Below, in pieces: positions 19,246 through 27,494 of a stretch of DNA of 35,339 bases. Where the stretch lies: positions 1 to 35,339 of the forward strand of contig NZ_LYMM01000054.1 of NCBI RefSeq assembly GCF_002896965.1, in the 5' to 3' direction. The notes beneath the pieces were generated by a model. The model made no database searches. It saw nothing but the letters and a program-made list of their open reading frames with translations, and was not told where the DNA came from. This stretch comes from Novosphingobium guangzhouense (GTDB taxonomy: Bacteria; Pseudomonadota; Alphaproteobacteria; Sphingomonadales; Sphingomonadaceae). Both the position numbers and the translations under genes were made by a program. Position 1 is the stretch's first letter, and each line of letters begins with the position of its first letter.

Positions 19246-19678
19246 TATACCGCCGCCCCGGATTGGTTCTCGACCTTATTGTGAAGCCCGCCTTCGTGAC
19301 TGCTCATCCTCTTGGATGACCGGTCCCGACCCTTTGGAGACGTACAGCGTCGAAATGCGCGTTCCTAGCTGCGGCCCGTCCGCTTCCGCTTTCTGGACGG
19401 CCAAGGCGGGATGTTGTCGTTTTTAGAAGCGGCGCGACAAGGGTGTGGCCAAGGATTCGTCAGTGCCTACAGTGGGTCTGATTGGTAGTTCCGAATTGAA
19501 CAGCGCGGGATCGGGCCAATCGAGTGTGAACCCAAAGCGCTCGGTGGAGACATATTCCCAATAAGCTTTCGTTATGTCCTAAAACGAAGCGATGGTTAAT
19601 TTTTCCGCCGTGGGCATAGCGTATGTTCTGCCTATGGACTATATCCATTCCTGATACGTTCGTTTCGGGGACAGAAGT
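19246..19678. other. Intergenic region upstream of the CBASS operon
   Basis: There is no supported gene in 433 bp. It contains an interrupted inverted repeat CCGTCC-13 nt-GGACGG near 19377-19401 and the 20-mer GGAGACATATTCCCAATAAG (19546-19565), nearly identical to one upstream of parA. An A/T-rich stretch lies at about 19590-19605. The CBASS promoter should lie in the last 120 bp; I could not pick unambiguous -35/-10 boxes. A GGGGA ribosome site lies about 10 nt before the cap4 ATG. Confidence 0.45.
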
Positions 19679-21181
19679 ATGGCTAATGCTGTAGTAGCTG
19701 GGTGGCAGGGGCATGATTATCAAGCCCGCTTCTTCTGGCTTCACGCCTCGGCGCTACGTGACCCCGACCAGACAAACGTGACGGAAGTGTCCTACGAAGC
19801 CGATTTTCCGAAGGGCTTCGATGACGTGGTGGTTCGGTACGACCCGCCCCGTCCAGGATCGCAGGGTTACCGAATCGGGGTCCACCACTATCAGATCAAG
19901 TATCATGTCGTGGCCGCTGGCCGATTCGGTTACGAGGACTTGGTCGACCCTGCATTTACTGGCGGCACCGCTGTTTCCATTCTTCAGCGCCTCCGTGAAG
20001 CCAAGGACAAATCGCCGGAGAACGCTGCTTTTACGCTGGTCACCACAGACCGAATTAAGGATGGCGATCAGCTTCTAGATTTGCTCTCCAACGACGATCG
20101 GCGACTTCGCCTGGACAAGCTCTTTGTGGCCGGCGGCGACAAAAGCAGGATGGGAAGAGTTCGGAAACTCTGGTGTGATCATCTTGGGCTTTCGTCGGAT
20201 GAAGAACTGCGCAGCCTGCTATCAGGCTTCGGCATTCATGAGGGTCACGCTTCTCTGGAGCAGATGCGCGATGCAGTGAACGACCGTTTTCGTGTCGTCG
20301 GGCTCACAACCTGCCGCGACACGTTGTCCTTCAAGTACGATGGGGCTGCTAAGCAGCTTAAAATTAACAAGATCAACAATCTGACCCGCGACAGTTTCGA
20401 CAGGCTCTGCATAGATGAGAATTGGCTCACCATCGGGGATCCGCCGCGCTATCACAACATCGCCATCCGCAGCTTTAGTGATGGCATCGCTGCGGATCTA
20501 GATTCGACCGCGGATAACCGGCTATCGCTGCTCGACCGCTTCGACGGACGGTATCTCATAGAAGGCCAGGATTGGAACACCGATCTCCGGCCGACGGCTG
20601 AAGCCTTTATTCGGGACGCCCTCAACGTCGGCGAATCGATTAGGCTCACTATCAACGCACATTCGAGCTTCGCCTACCTTGCCGGCACAGTGCTCAACCT
20701 CAAAACCGGGGCTGATGTTGAGCTGGTACAGAAAGGTCGTGCTCCAACATCAATCTGGCGCGCTGACGATGGCAAGGCCGGCCCAGAAGCCACAATCGAA
20801 ACGACGGTCACTGGAGACGGCCAAGACCTGGCATTGGTCGTTAGCCTAACCCGCGACGCCGCAGCTGATGTGGCTGACTATGTTTCCAACCATCTCCCTA
20901 CAGTCGGGAAAACAATGATAGTGAAGGCTGCGCCAGCGCCCTCGCAAAGCGCTATCTGCGGTGGAACACATGCCGCGGCGCTGGCCGATCAAGTTGGCGA
21001 GGCCGTTCGCGCTTATCGCCTTCCCATTGGGGCTCGCGTCCACGTGTTTGCCACAGCGCCCAACGGGTTCCTGTTCTTCTTAGGGCAGCAGCGTGCGGCA
21101 ATGGGGCCTTCCACATACTACGAGTACGACTTCGAACGCCGGGTACACGGCACCTATGAACCCACCTTCAGGATCGACTGA
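19679..21181 (+). CDS. cap4: CBASS effector Cap4: DUF4297-like DNA endonuclease fused to a SAVED domain
   Basis: A 500-residue protein, first gene of a CBASS anti-phage operon. The N-terminal part looks like a PD-(D/E)xK nuclease of the DUF4297 type: G-x-Y motif (GWQGHDYQARFFWL, 8-21), E40, then FDDV (47-50) and the Q-x-K pair in YQIKYH (71-76). The C-terminal half (about 370-500) has the SAVED signature (LALVVSLTRDA, a small-residue loop ICGGTHAAAL, then VHVFATAPNGFLFFLGQ). In the family, SAVED binds a cyclic oligonucleotide made by the CD-NTase, which triggers indiscriminate double-strand DNA cleavage and death of the infected cell. One base separates its stop from the CD-NTase start. Which nucleotide is sensed cannot be read from sequence. 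Confidence 0.9.
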   Translation: MANAVVAGWQGHDYQARFFWLHASALRDPDQTNVTEVSYEADFPKGFDDVVVRYDPPRPGSQGYRIGVHHYQIKYHVVAAGRFGYEDLVDPAFTGGTAVSILQRLREAKDKSPENAAFTLVTTDRIKDGDQLLDLLSNDDRRLRLDKLFVAGGDKSRMGRVRKLWCDHLGLSSDEELRSLLSGFGIHEGHASLEQMRDAVNDRFRVVGLTTCRDTLSFKYDGAAKQLKINKINNLTRDSFDRLCIDENWLTIGDPPRYHNIAIRSFSDGIAADLDSTADNRLSLLDRFDGRYLIEGQDWNTDLRPTAEAFIRDALNVGESIRLTINAHSSFAYLAGTVLNLKTGADVELVQKGRAPTSIWRADDGKAGPEATIETTVTGDGQDLALVVSLTRDAAADVADYVSNHLPTVGKTMIVKAAPAPSQSAICGGTHAAALADQVGEAVRAYRLPIGARVHVFATAPNGFLFFLGQQRAAMGPSTYYEYDFERRVHGTYEPTFRID

Positions 21182-21182
21182 C

Positions 21183-22337
21183 ATGGAGCTTAAGCCGCAA
21201 TTCAAAGAATTCCTCGGCGCCATTAGGCCGACTGACGCGCAGAAGGAAAACTGGCGCTCCAGCTCCACGACGCTTCGCAATCGGCTGAGTCAGGACGACG
21301 ACTTGAAGGGACTTGTGGTGTCCACCTTCCTTCAAGGAAGCGTGCGCCGCTCGACCGCGGTTCGACCGCTGGGCGATAAGCGTCCGGACGTCGATATTGT
21401 CGTGGTCACCAATATCGATTCCACTACTGAATCTGCGCGCGATGCGATGGACCGGTTCATACCCTTCCTGAAGAAGTGGTATCCCGGAAAGTGGCGCCCG
21501 CAGGGTCGTTCATTTGGGATCGAGATGTCGCTTGTCGACATGGATTTGGTGATCACCGCATTGCCGTCCGACCAGAATTCTCGCGATTTTATGACGCGTT
21601 TGTATCGGTCGCAAGCAGTCGAAACTCTCGATACGCTGGAGGAAGCACGTAGCTGGCGGTTGAACGAAGATTGGCGACCATTCGTCCCCAGCCCTTTCGG
21701 TGACAGCCGACAGGTCGTCGAGCTTGCAGATGCTCCGCGTGAGAAGTGGCAACCGAACCCGCTTTGGCTGCCGGACCGCGACGCCGACGGCTGGGGCCGT
21801 ACCCATCCACTCGCACAAATCCAATGGACTGCTGCCAAGAACCGAGCGAACGATGGCAATTACGTTGATATCGTGCGCGCCATCAAATGGTGGCGGCAGA
21901 CCAACAGCGATAGCTTGCCTAAGTATCCGAAAGGCTACCCGCTCGAACATATGATCGGGCACGTTTTGCAGGATGGCACCACCTCAATGGCCCAAGGGGT
22001 TGTTCAGGTTTTCGAGTCGATGCGGGATACCTGGGCATTGCTTGCGGCAGCTGGCATGAAGCCCAGGCTCGCCGATCACGGCGTGCCAGAGCACGATGTG
22101 CTGAAGCGCCTGGCTGTCGACGACTTCAAGGCGTTCCACGCAGCGGCAGAGAGCGCTGCTGAAACTGCCCGCGACGCATTGCTTTCACAGGATGCTCAGG
22201 AAAGTGCTGGCCTATGGCGTGAACTGTTCGGCTCTCGCTTTCCGGTCCCAGGACCTCAGGGTGGAGATCGCGCTCGCTCAAGTTTCACGGCTCCTGCTCA
22301 GGCGGCAGTTCCAAGCACCACCGGTCGATTCGCCTGA
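21183..22337 (+). CDS. cdnD: CD-NTase (CBASS cyclic oligonucleotide synthase)
   Basis: A 384-residue nucleotidyltransferase; the ATG at 21183 follows the cap4 stop by one base. The signature is clear: GS-V-R-R-S-T (GSVRRSTAVRP, 52-62), the metal-binding pair D69 and D71 (RPDVDIVVV), and a third Asp at 119 or 121 (SLVDMDLVI). The enzyme turns NTPs into a cyclic second messenger after phage infection. Linkage to Cap4, Cap2 and Cap3 suggests a clade D-type enzyme, of which some make 3'3'3'-cAAG; clade and product are inferences. The extreme C-terminus is TTGRFA. Cap2 attaches CD-NTases through their C-terminal small residue, so this ending fits a Cap2 substrate. The gene symbol is tentative. Confidence 0.92.
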   Translation: MELKPQFKEFLGAIRPTDAQKENWRSSSTTLRNRLSQDDDLKGLVVSTFLQGSVRRSTAVRPLGDKRPDVDIVVVTNIDSTTESARDAMDRFIPFLKKWYPGKWRPQGRSFGIEMSLVDMDLVITALPSDQNSRDFMTRLYRSQAVETLDTLEEARSWRLNEDWRPFVPSPFGDSRQVVELADAPREKWQPNPLWLPDRDADGWGRTHPLAQIQWTAAKNRANDGNYVDIVRAIKWWRQTNSDSLPKYPKGYPLEHMIGHVLQDGTTSMAQGVVQVFESMRDTWALLAAAGMKPRLADHGVPEHDVLKRLAVDDFKAFHAAAESAAETARDALLSQDAQESAGLWRELFGSRFPVPGPQGGDRARSSFTAPAQAAVPSTTGRFA

Positions 22338-22344
22338 TCATTCG

Positions 22345-24126
22345 GTGACGCCGCCAGTTCTACAAACCATCGCTGAGCAAATCCGCGATGAGGCGCGCAT
22401 CCGGGTTGAGGGTGACTGGGAGATCGATGAAAAGGGGCGTTGGCATCTAGCGATTGTCACGCACCTTTCCGTCGCCCCTAGCCAACACATGCCCGGTGAA
22501 ACAAAATGGCGCATGGTCATCGGCCCTAATCAGCCGGCCGATGGCATCTTCATCTATCCGGACACTGTTGGCGGCATCGCAACAACGTTCCGACATCAGG
22601 ATTACAATCCAGAGCCGGAGCCTGGCGCGAAGTGGCGCGACGGCAAACCTTGCCTTGAGCGTCCGATCGACGGCTTGGGCCGAGACCAGTGGGAAGACGA
22701 ACCGCGGGAGTTGGCGGCGGCTGCGCTCTGGAAGACGGGGCGCTTACTACAATGGATTGATGCGGCGGCCGCAGACGCACTTGTTGAGGAAGGCGACGCG
22801 AACGAACTTCCTGCCGGCGTCGGGATAGGGTCCAAGCTGACACTCGGTTTCCGCGAGGTTTTCGAGGGACTCGACTGGGCGGCGAGTGTGGACGAACGCT
22901 GGGGATTCGCGAGTATCGCATCTGTCCCCGGAGCCACTAAAACTTGGGCGCTAACTGAGCTTCTCGACGATCGCTCGAACTCGATACGCCGCTTCGAATG
23001 GGGCACATCTCTGGCTGCCGCTCCGAGTTCGATCGGCGCCGTGTGGCTGCTGGCGCCTGTGCTCCCTGTCCGTGAGCCGTGGGATGCGCCCAAGACCTGG
23101 GCTCACTTGCGAGATGTCCTATTAGCCCACAACGTCGATTTGGCAGATATCGTGGTGCGTGCTGGTGCCCGTTACCGTGCCGGCTCGCGGAAAACTGCCG
23201 CGCATCAGTTGCTGATCGGCTTCCCTTTCTCACAGCATGTAGGTGAAGCGCCATCTCGGCTGCATTGGCTCGCCGTTGGGAAGATGCCGTTGGCGGGTCG
23301 GACAGAAAAGCGAGATGGTTTTCGGCCTCGAGAGGAATCGCGCAAATTATGGGATCGCCAGCTCGCCAGCTCGAACAAGTCCTTGACCTGGCTTCGAACG
23401 GAAAACTGGGCGCCGGATCAGCTGCAATCTCGAGGCGGGGTGGAGCCGGAAGTTAGCAGCAGAAAAATCCTGATCGTTGGCGCCGGATCACTAGGAAGTG
23501 CGATCGCGGAGAACCTCGTCCGCGCCGGAGCCCATCGATTGGGGGTCATGGACGGTGAGATCTTGGTCACCGGTAATCTTGTGCGGCACGTTCTCTCGAT
23601 GAACGATGTCGGCCATGCCAAAGCTGACGCCCTCGTCCGCAAACTGAACGCGGTATCGCCAAATGCCGCTCTGCAGTCATTTCCAATGAGGTTCGACAGA
23701 GGCATGGCCTCTGATTTTACCGAGAATGTGCGGGGTTACGATGTCATCGTCGATTGCACTGGATCTGATGACACCCTTGAGCATCTGTCGAACTTCGACT
23801 GGCAGGATGAAAAGATCTTCATCAGCCTATCAATGACCTGGGGCGCTGAGGGATTACTGGCATTCTGCGCCAAAGAAGGCAGTTTCCCGGTCATTGATGC
23901 AAAGAACCGGTTCGCTAAGGCAGGTGCGCCCGCAGTTCGTCACGACGAGGCGAACGTCGAGGCCATTGGCTGCTGGCATCCTGTTTTCCCAGCCTCCTCA
24001 GATGATGTCCAACAGTGGGCAGCACTCGGCAGTAAGTTCTGCCGGGCCGCCATCATCGATTCGACCCGGCGTCTGCGCTACTTCCGACGCAATGCGAGTG
24101 ACGGCGTGGAGATTATCGATGTCTGA
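22345..24126 (+). CDS. cap2: Cap2: E2-E1 ubiquitin-transferase-like fusion of CBASS
   Basis: The likely start is the GTG at 22345, 7 bp after the CD-NTase stop. The frame is open back to an ATG at 22192 and has a GTG at 22261, but those residues overlap the CD-NTase gene and look non-coding. From the GTG the protein is about 593 residues. The N-terminal E2-like domain holds the putative catalytic cysteine C103 (GKPCLERPID). A middle adenylation/linker part follows. The C-terminal E1 domain has the nucleotide loop VGAGSLGS (about 378-385), the DxD-like MDGEILVTGNLVRH and the catalytic C543 (EAIGCWHPVFP). In the family Cap2 conjugates the CD-NTase C-terminus to targets, priming it. It overlaps cap3 by 8 bp. 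Confidence 0.9.
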   Translation: MTPPVLQTIAEQIRDEARIRVEGDWEIDEKGRWHLAIVTHLSVAPSQHMPGETKWRMVIGPNQPADGIFIYPDTVGGIATTFRHQDYNPEPEPGAKWRDGKPCLERPIDGLGRDQWEDEPRELAAAALWKTGRLLQWIDAAAADALVEEGDANELPAGVGIGSKLTLGFREVFEGLDWAASVDERWGFASIASVPGATKTWALTELLDDRSNSIRRFEWGTSLAAAPSSIGAVWLLAPVLPVREPWDAPKTWAHLRDVLLAHNVDLADIVVRAGARYRAGSRKTAAHQLLIGFPFSQHVGEAPSRLHWLAVGKMPLAGRTEKRDGFRPREESRKLWDRQLASSNKSLTWLRTENWAPDQLQSRGGVEPEVSSRKILIVGAGSLGSAIAENLVRAGAHRLGVMDGEILVTGNLVRHVLSMNDVGHAKADALVRKLNAVSPNAALQSFPMRFDRGMASDFTENVRGYDVIVDCTGSDDTLEHLSNFDWQDEKIFISLSMTWGAEGLLAFCAKEGSFPVIDAKNRFAKAGAPAVRHDEANVEAIGCWHPVFPASSDDVQQWAALGSKFCRAAIIDSTRRLRYFRRNASDGVEIIDV

Positions 24127-24613
24127 TCACGGTGACTTAGCGTTTCGCAGTCTCGATGATCGCTTCAACGTTGTGATCTCGAATTCCGCTCTCCAGGCAA
24201 TGATTGATGAGTGTGCACAAGCCGGTAGAAAGGAAACGGGCGGTATCTTGATCGGTCGCATCGACCCAAGCGGCGATACGGCCGTCGTGATCGAAGCAAC
24301 TCCCAAGCCGAAGGGCTCTGGGTTTGGCCTGTTCTGGTTCAAACGAAGTCCGTCAGGCCTGAAGCAGTTGCTGGCTGAGCGCTGGAATATAGGTCAGCAC
24401 TACCTTGGGGAGTGGCACTTCCATCCGGGGGGATCACCGGAACCGAGCGGTTCCGATTACCACTCCATGGAAAAGATAGCTGCAGATCACCGTTATCAGT
24501 GCCGGGAGCCGATACTTGTCATAATGGGGGGGATCCCCCCAGATCGATGGCAAGTATCTGCAACGGTTTTGGCTATTGGTGAAGCACCTTATCGACTGGT
24601 CACGGTCGAATAA
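24119..24613 (+). CDS. cap3: Cap3: JAB/JAMM isopeptidase of CBASS
   Basis: A 164-residue protein whose ATG lies 8 bp inside the cap2 3' end, so translation is coupled. The JAMM zinc-protease motif is complete: E39 in KETGGILIG, then H100, H102 and D113 in EWHFHPGGSPEPSGSDYHS (98-116), with S110. In CBASS, Cap3 cleaves CD-NTase from its conjugates and restrains or resets the Cap2 reaction. The family needs no ubiquitin. This is the last CBASS core gene, ending 152 bp before the DUF4238 gene; a strong stem-loop follows it. Confidence 0.92.
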   Translation: MSDHGDLAFRSLDDRFNVVISNSALQAMIDECAQAGRKETGGILIGRIDPSGDTAVVIEATPKPKGSGFGLFWFKRSPSGLKQLLAERWNIGQHYLGEWHFHPGGSPEPSGSDYHSMEKIAADHRYQCREPILVIMGGIPPDRWQVSATVLAIGEAPYRLVTVE

Positions 24614-24623
24614 AGGATATGAG

Positions 24624-24712
24624 GGACAGCGAGCGATTCTCGCTCCTCCCGGACATCCCGGCACCAACTGACAGGCCATGTCGACGGGCCAACCATTGAT
24701 TGCTCGCTGTCC
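24624..24712 (+). terminator. Long-range stem-loop after the CBASS operon
   Basis: GGACAGCGAGCGAT (24624-24637) pairs with ATTGCTCGCTGTCC (24699-24712). All 14 positions pair in RNA if one G-U is allowed, and the loop is 61 nt. It lies 10 bp after the cap3 stop and before the DUF4238 ribosome site, followed by CTGCTTTCAT, which is not a true T tract. It may be a terminator-like or attenuating structure, an RNA element, or a small mobile-element end; the sequence does not decide. Confidence 0.5.
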
Positions 24713-24765
24713 TGCTTTCATAGGGAATTTTGCAGACAATTCGTGAGAAGCACCGAGGAATTCGT

Positions 24766-25635
24766 ATGGCCAAGGAGCCGAAACGCCATCATTTCATACC
24801 GCAGATGATCCTGCGGCATTTCGCCGATGCAGATGAGAGCCTGTGGTTCTGGCGCCGCGAAATGGAGGCCACCCCCCCCATCACGATCTCGACCAAGAAT
24901 CTCTTTGTCCAGAAAGATCTTTACACATTCGTTCATGCGGACGGGACAAAGGATGTCGCCCTTGAGAAATTCTTCTCAAAGCTTGAGGGTGTCGGGGGGC
25001 CATTCATCACCCGCCTCGCCGCCATCGTGCGTGACGGCAAGACGCCGGACCTGGACGCAGGGGCATGGAGCTTCTGGGATCAGTTCTTCTACTACCAGCT
25101 CAAGCGGGCTCCTGGCGCGATCGCGGCGTATACCGAACAAATGGGATTTGCAGCGAAGGTCGACACCGCGGTTGCGCAGATTCGGGATATCTACGTCGAA
25201 GATGGAAGCGACCCCAATGAACCTGGGCTCGCCGAGCGGGTCCGAAAGAACGCCATCGTTCTCGCCCAGCGCGCGGCACCCTCGCCGGACGTTCTGGCAG
25301 CGTTCAAAGCGCTGGGGCTCGCCATCTACAGGATCACGGATCCGACCAAGAGCTTCATCATCGGCGACGTACCTGGCGCTATGGCGCGATTTCGCCATCC
25401 GGATAATTCCCTGTCGCGCCCGACGCTGTTTTTACCGATAACATGGGACATCGCGCTTGGACAGACGGTCAAGCCAAAGGGCGTTGAAGTGATCAGGGTT
25501 GACCGCGAGCAGATCAGACGGATGAACGTCGCTACGGCCGCGCGTTCCCAGGTGATCGCCGGAAAATCAGGCACGCTCCTGCGCTCACTCGCGACCGGGG
25601 TTGCTTACGCTGGAGTGAAGTTGGGGACTCAATAA
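24766..25635 (+). CDS. DUF4238 domain protein
   Basis: A 289-residue protein starting at the ATG at 24766, with GAGGAA 5 nt upstream; a longer frame from 24730 lacks a ribosome site. The N-terminus (KRHHFIPQMILRHFADAD) is the typical opening of DUF4238 proteins, which usually have an H-x-P-Q motif near residue 10. Other visible landmarks are ISTKNLFVQKDLYTF, ALEKFFSKLEG and, near 200, FIIGDVPG. Activity of the family is not established to my knowledge. It lies on the same strand as CBASS, behind a stem-loop, so it may be a separate defence gene or a CBASS accessory. No membrane segment is seen. Confidence 0.82.
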   Translation: MAKEPKRHHFIPQMILRHFADADESLWFWRREMEATPPITISTKNLFVQKDLYTFVHADGTKDVALEKFFSKLEGVGGPFITRLAAIVRDGKTPDLDAGAWSFWDQFFYYQLKRAPGAIAAYTEQMGFAAKVDTAVAQIRDIYVEDGSDPNEPGLAERVRKNAIVLAQRAAPSPDVLAAFKALGLAIYRITDPTKSFIIGDVPGAMARFRHPDNSLSRPTLFLPITWDIALGQTVKPKGVEVIRVDREQIRRMNVATAARSQVIAGKSGTLLRSLATGVAYAGVKLGTQ

Positions 25636-25724
25636 GAACCGATTACGCAGCGACGCTTGTCTTCTACTGCAAGGATCTGGGCTGCAGCAGGCCGAAGTGG
25701 ATGGTAGGTTTCAGTATCTTCTTC

Positions 25725-25759
25725 CGACAACCTCCCCGACCGAATCGGGGCGGTTGTCG
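25725..25759 (+). terminator. Strong hairpin downstream of the DUF4238 gene
   Basis: CGACAACCTCCCCGA pairs with TCGGGGCGGTTGTCG (one mismatch), loop CCGAA. It is 89 bp after the DUF4238 stop codon. The following bases (TCAATAG) are not a T run, so it may act as a weak or factor-assisted terminator or stabilise the 3' end. Confidence 0.55.
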
Positions 25760-26243
25760 TCAATAGATTCTCGGCAAGTTGCACACCAAGCTGCATAAGG
25801 GGAGTGTCTGGTTTCTCAAGTCAGAAGCTCCGAAGTCGACAGTCGCGAATGTCCCAAACCCGCGTCAATCCTGAGCAACTATCTGATCGCGCTTCGCAGG
25901 CCGAATATACCTTTGGCTGTCTGCGATCTTCTGACTCCCAGCGTTCGCCACGTCGTCTGGGTCATCGCGTCCGAGGCCTTGGTTTCTCGCCCACTGACCG
26001 AATGGAAGGGTGGGAACGTCTTGGGAACGGCCAACCAGGCCAGCGGGTCCATCCAGTTTCGATAGCGTTGGCATTGTTTAACTTCGCTCCGAGCTCGAGC
26101 GTCTGATGCTATGCTTCACGAACTCTCCCCACAATCCTGCAAGATGGTAGTGAGCCCGGTGATTGCGCCGTGTGCACAGGGTTGTCCTCATGCAGGGCGC
26201 TAGGGCCGATTTAAACCGGTTGACCACGAGGGGTTGAGAATGA

Positions 26244-26258
26244 GAACATAAAAGGAAC
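26244..26258. promoter_or_regulatory. Alphaproteobacterial LexA (SOS) box of the imuA operon, now displaced
   Basis: GAAC-ATAAAAG-GAAC matches the alphaproteobacterial LexA consensus GAAC-N7-GAAC exactly. It ends 23 bp before TATGAACC (26281-26288), the left copy of the IS66 target duplication, which contains the original imuA start codon. The imuA gene body now begins 5.9 kb away at 32204. Confidence 0.88.
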
Positions 26259-26280
26259 AAGTTCGAGTCTCAAGAATCAC

Positions 26281-26288
26281 TATGAACC
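26281..26288. repeat. Target-site duplication of IS66, left copy
   Basis: TATGAACC here and at 32203-32210, directly flanking the IS66 terminal repeats. Eight bases is the duplication length characteristic of the IS66 family. Confidence 0.97.
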
Positions 26289-26383
26289 GTAAGCGTCCGC
26301 CCTCGGGCGTGTTGCGGCATTTCGGCTCGGCGCTGATGGACTTCCGCTAAGGAGTCTCTTTCTGGACTCCAGAAGGAGGCCAA

Positions 26384-26842
26384 GTGAAGGATCGGGTGGA
26401 GATCATCGCGCGCACCGAACGGCGCAGGAAGTTTTCGGATGCCGAGAAGGCGGCGATCCTCGCCGAGGCGGATGCACACGGCGTATCGGTCCGCCAGGTT
26501 GCCGAGCGCCATGAGATTGCCGAGAGCTTGATCTATAATTGGCGATCGGCGCGCCGCCAGGCAGCGGCGATCGCCAGTGAGGCGCTCGAGTTCATTCCCT
26601 ACGGGGCAATCATAACAACGGAGCCTGTGGCCGTGCCGGCGATGCCCGAGCCCCAGAAGGCGCCGCGACCTGTTTCGTCGCCGATGCCGTCAGCGCCGGA
26701 GGAACTGGTCCGCCCGCATCCCGGCGCCCGGCCCGGTGCGATAGACATAGACCTGCCCAGCGGCGTTCGTCTGTCGGTGGACAGCTACGTCAACGAGAAG
26801 GCGCTGGCCCGGGTGCTGCGTGCTTTCCGGGACGTATCGTGA
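26384..26842 (+). CDS. tnpA: IS66 family accessory protein TnpA
   Basis: A 152-residue protein starting at GTG 26384 with AAGGAGG 6 nt upstream. A Tnp_1/IS3-type helix-turn-helix at about 12-60 is visible (KFSDAEKAAILAEADAHGVS, then VAERHEIAESLIYNWR). The rest is a proline-rich linker and a C-terminal conserved segment (IDIDLPSGVRLSVDSYV). It is required for IS66 transposition together with TnpB. The stop overlaps the tnpB GTG start (GTGA at 26839-26842). Confidence 0.93.
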   Translation: MKDRVEIIARTERRRKFSDAEKAAILAEADAHGVSVRQVAERHEIAESLIYNWRSARRQAAAIASEALEFIPYGAIITTEPVAVPAMPEPQKAPRPVSSPMPSAPEELVRPHPGARPGAIDIDLPSGVRLSVDSYVNEKALARVLRAFRDVS

Positions 26843-26993
26843 TTTCGCTGGCACCTGGAACGAAGGTCTATCTCGCGAGCAAGCCGGTCAGCATGCGGCT
26901 CGGTTTCGATGGGCTGGCGGCGTTGGTCCGCCCGCTATTCGCGGTCGAGCCCTACGGCGGGCATGTCTTCCTGTTTCGCAGCAAGAGCGGCAA
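26839..26993 (+). pseudogene. tnpB: IS66 tnpB, 5' part, interrupted
   Basis: The first 51 residues of TnpB (IS66 Orf2) are present: LAPGTKVYLASKPVSMRLGF, then GGHVFLFRSKS. After GGC-AA at 26989-26993 the family sequence breaks off. It resumes in another frame at 29591 (GNYLKALHWDGTGLCLFAKR). Joining the two at GGCAA restores one frame of about 117 residues, close to the usual 115. As it stands the frame runs into the insert and stops at 27066. Confidence 0.92.
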
Positions 26994-27016
26994 CTTACCG
27001 ACATTCGACATACGTT

Positions 27017-27475
27017 TTGCGCCGCGATACGATCCGGTATCCGTGGCATCCATTTTCCGGGATTGAACTGCAGGTCGCTCCATTCCGGCGCGGCAAGCAG
27101 CTGAAACTTATCATCACAGATCTGTTGCCCGGCTACTCACGCGAGGTCCCGCTGTGGATGTTCGACGCCGACTATTGCAGCGGCATGGCCAAAGGCGCGC
27201 CCGAAATCAGCGTCGAGGGTCTCACCGAGTTGGCGCGATTGCTTGGTGTGTTGGGGAAGACTCGGAAACGTCGGGCAACATCCGCTCCTTCAGAATCGAA
27301 GGAGAAAGGTTGTGCGAGCATCCCGACGCCAAAACAGAACACAGCTCAAGCTGCAGTTCGATCCCCCAGTTCCGAAACCGTTGGACGGCATGCGCCCGAA
27401 GGGCGTGGTGGAGACACTGGCCGATCTGCTTCTGGAAGCAGTCGGCGCAACGGCAGTCGAGGGAGGCGTGGATGA
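27017..27475 (+). CDS. Small accessory protein of the recombinase module (DUF5372-like)
   Basis: The frame is convincing from about 27017 (TTG) to 27300: RYPWHPFSGIELQV, then KLIITDLLPGYSREVPLWMF and ISVEGLTELARLLGVLG. From memory, small proteins of this type (DUF5372-like, with a W-H-P start and a V-P-x-WM motif) precede IS-borne serine recombinases. The frame continues to 27475 through the next small gene, where it looks low-complexity, so the real end may be a lost stop or a natural overlap. No ATG start is available; TTG at 27017 is the best candidate. Function is unknown. Confidence 0.5.
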   Translation: MRRDTIRYPWHPFSGIELQVAPFRRGKQLKLIITDLLPGYSREVPLWMFDADYCSGMAKGAPEISVEGLTELARLLGVLGKTRKRRATSAPSESKEKGCASIPTPKQNTAQAAVRSPSSETVGRHAPEGRGGDTGRSASGSSRRNGSRGRRG

Positions 27476-27494
27476 CCACCAAGGTAACGCCTGA
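27312..27494 (+). CDS. Second small accessory protein of the recombinase module
   Basis: A 60-residue basic-then-acidic protein starting at GTG 27312 with a very good ribosome site (AAGGAGAAAG, 27298-27307). The form is VRASRRQNRTQLKLQFDPPV followed by a helix (PKGVVETLADLLLEAVGA). It overlaps the recombinase start by 23 bp. Short proteins with an LADLLL helix are common just ahead of such recombinases; whether they act as recombination factors is unknown. Confidence 0.6.
   Translation: MRASRRQNRTQLKLQFDPPVPKPLDGMRPKGVVETLADLLLEAVGATAVEGGVDDHQGNA

Larger units (their letters stand above)
25636..26280. other. Gene-free region between the DUF4238 gene and the IS66 element
   Basis: About 645 bp without a supported gene; short open frames here lack ribosome sites and family features. 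It holds a strong hairpin at 25725-25759 and, at its right end, the original regulatory region of the imuA operon: a possible -35 box TTGACC at 26220-26225 and the LexA box at 26244-26258. Confidence 0.6.

Noticed and set aside
24624..24712. Long inverted repeat considered as a retron msr-msd
   Set aside because: There is no reverse transcriptase gene nearby and the structure lies at the end of an operon; a terminator or attenuator is simpler.
25804..26106. Open frame of 100 codons before the IS66 element
   Set aside because: No ribosome site, no recognisable family and composition unlike the neighbouring genes.
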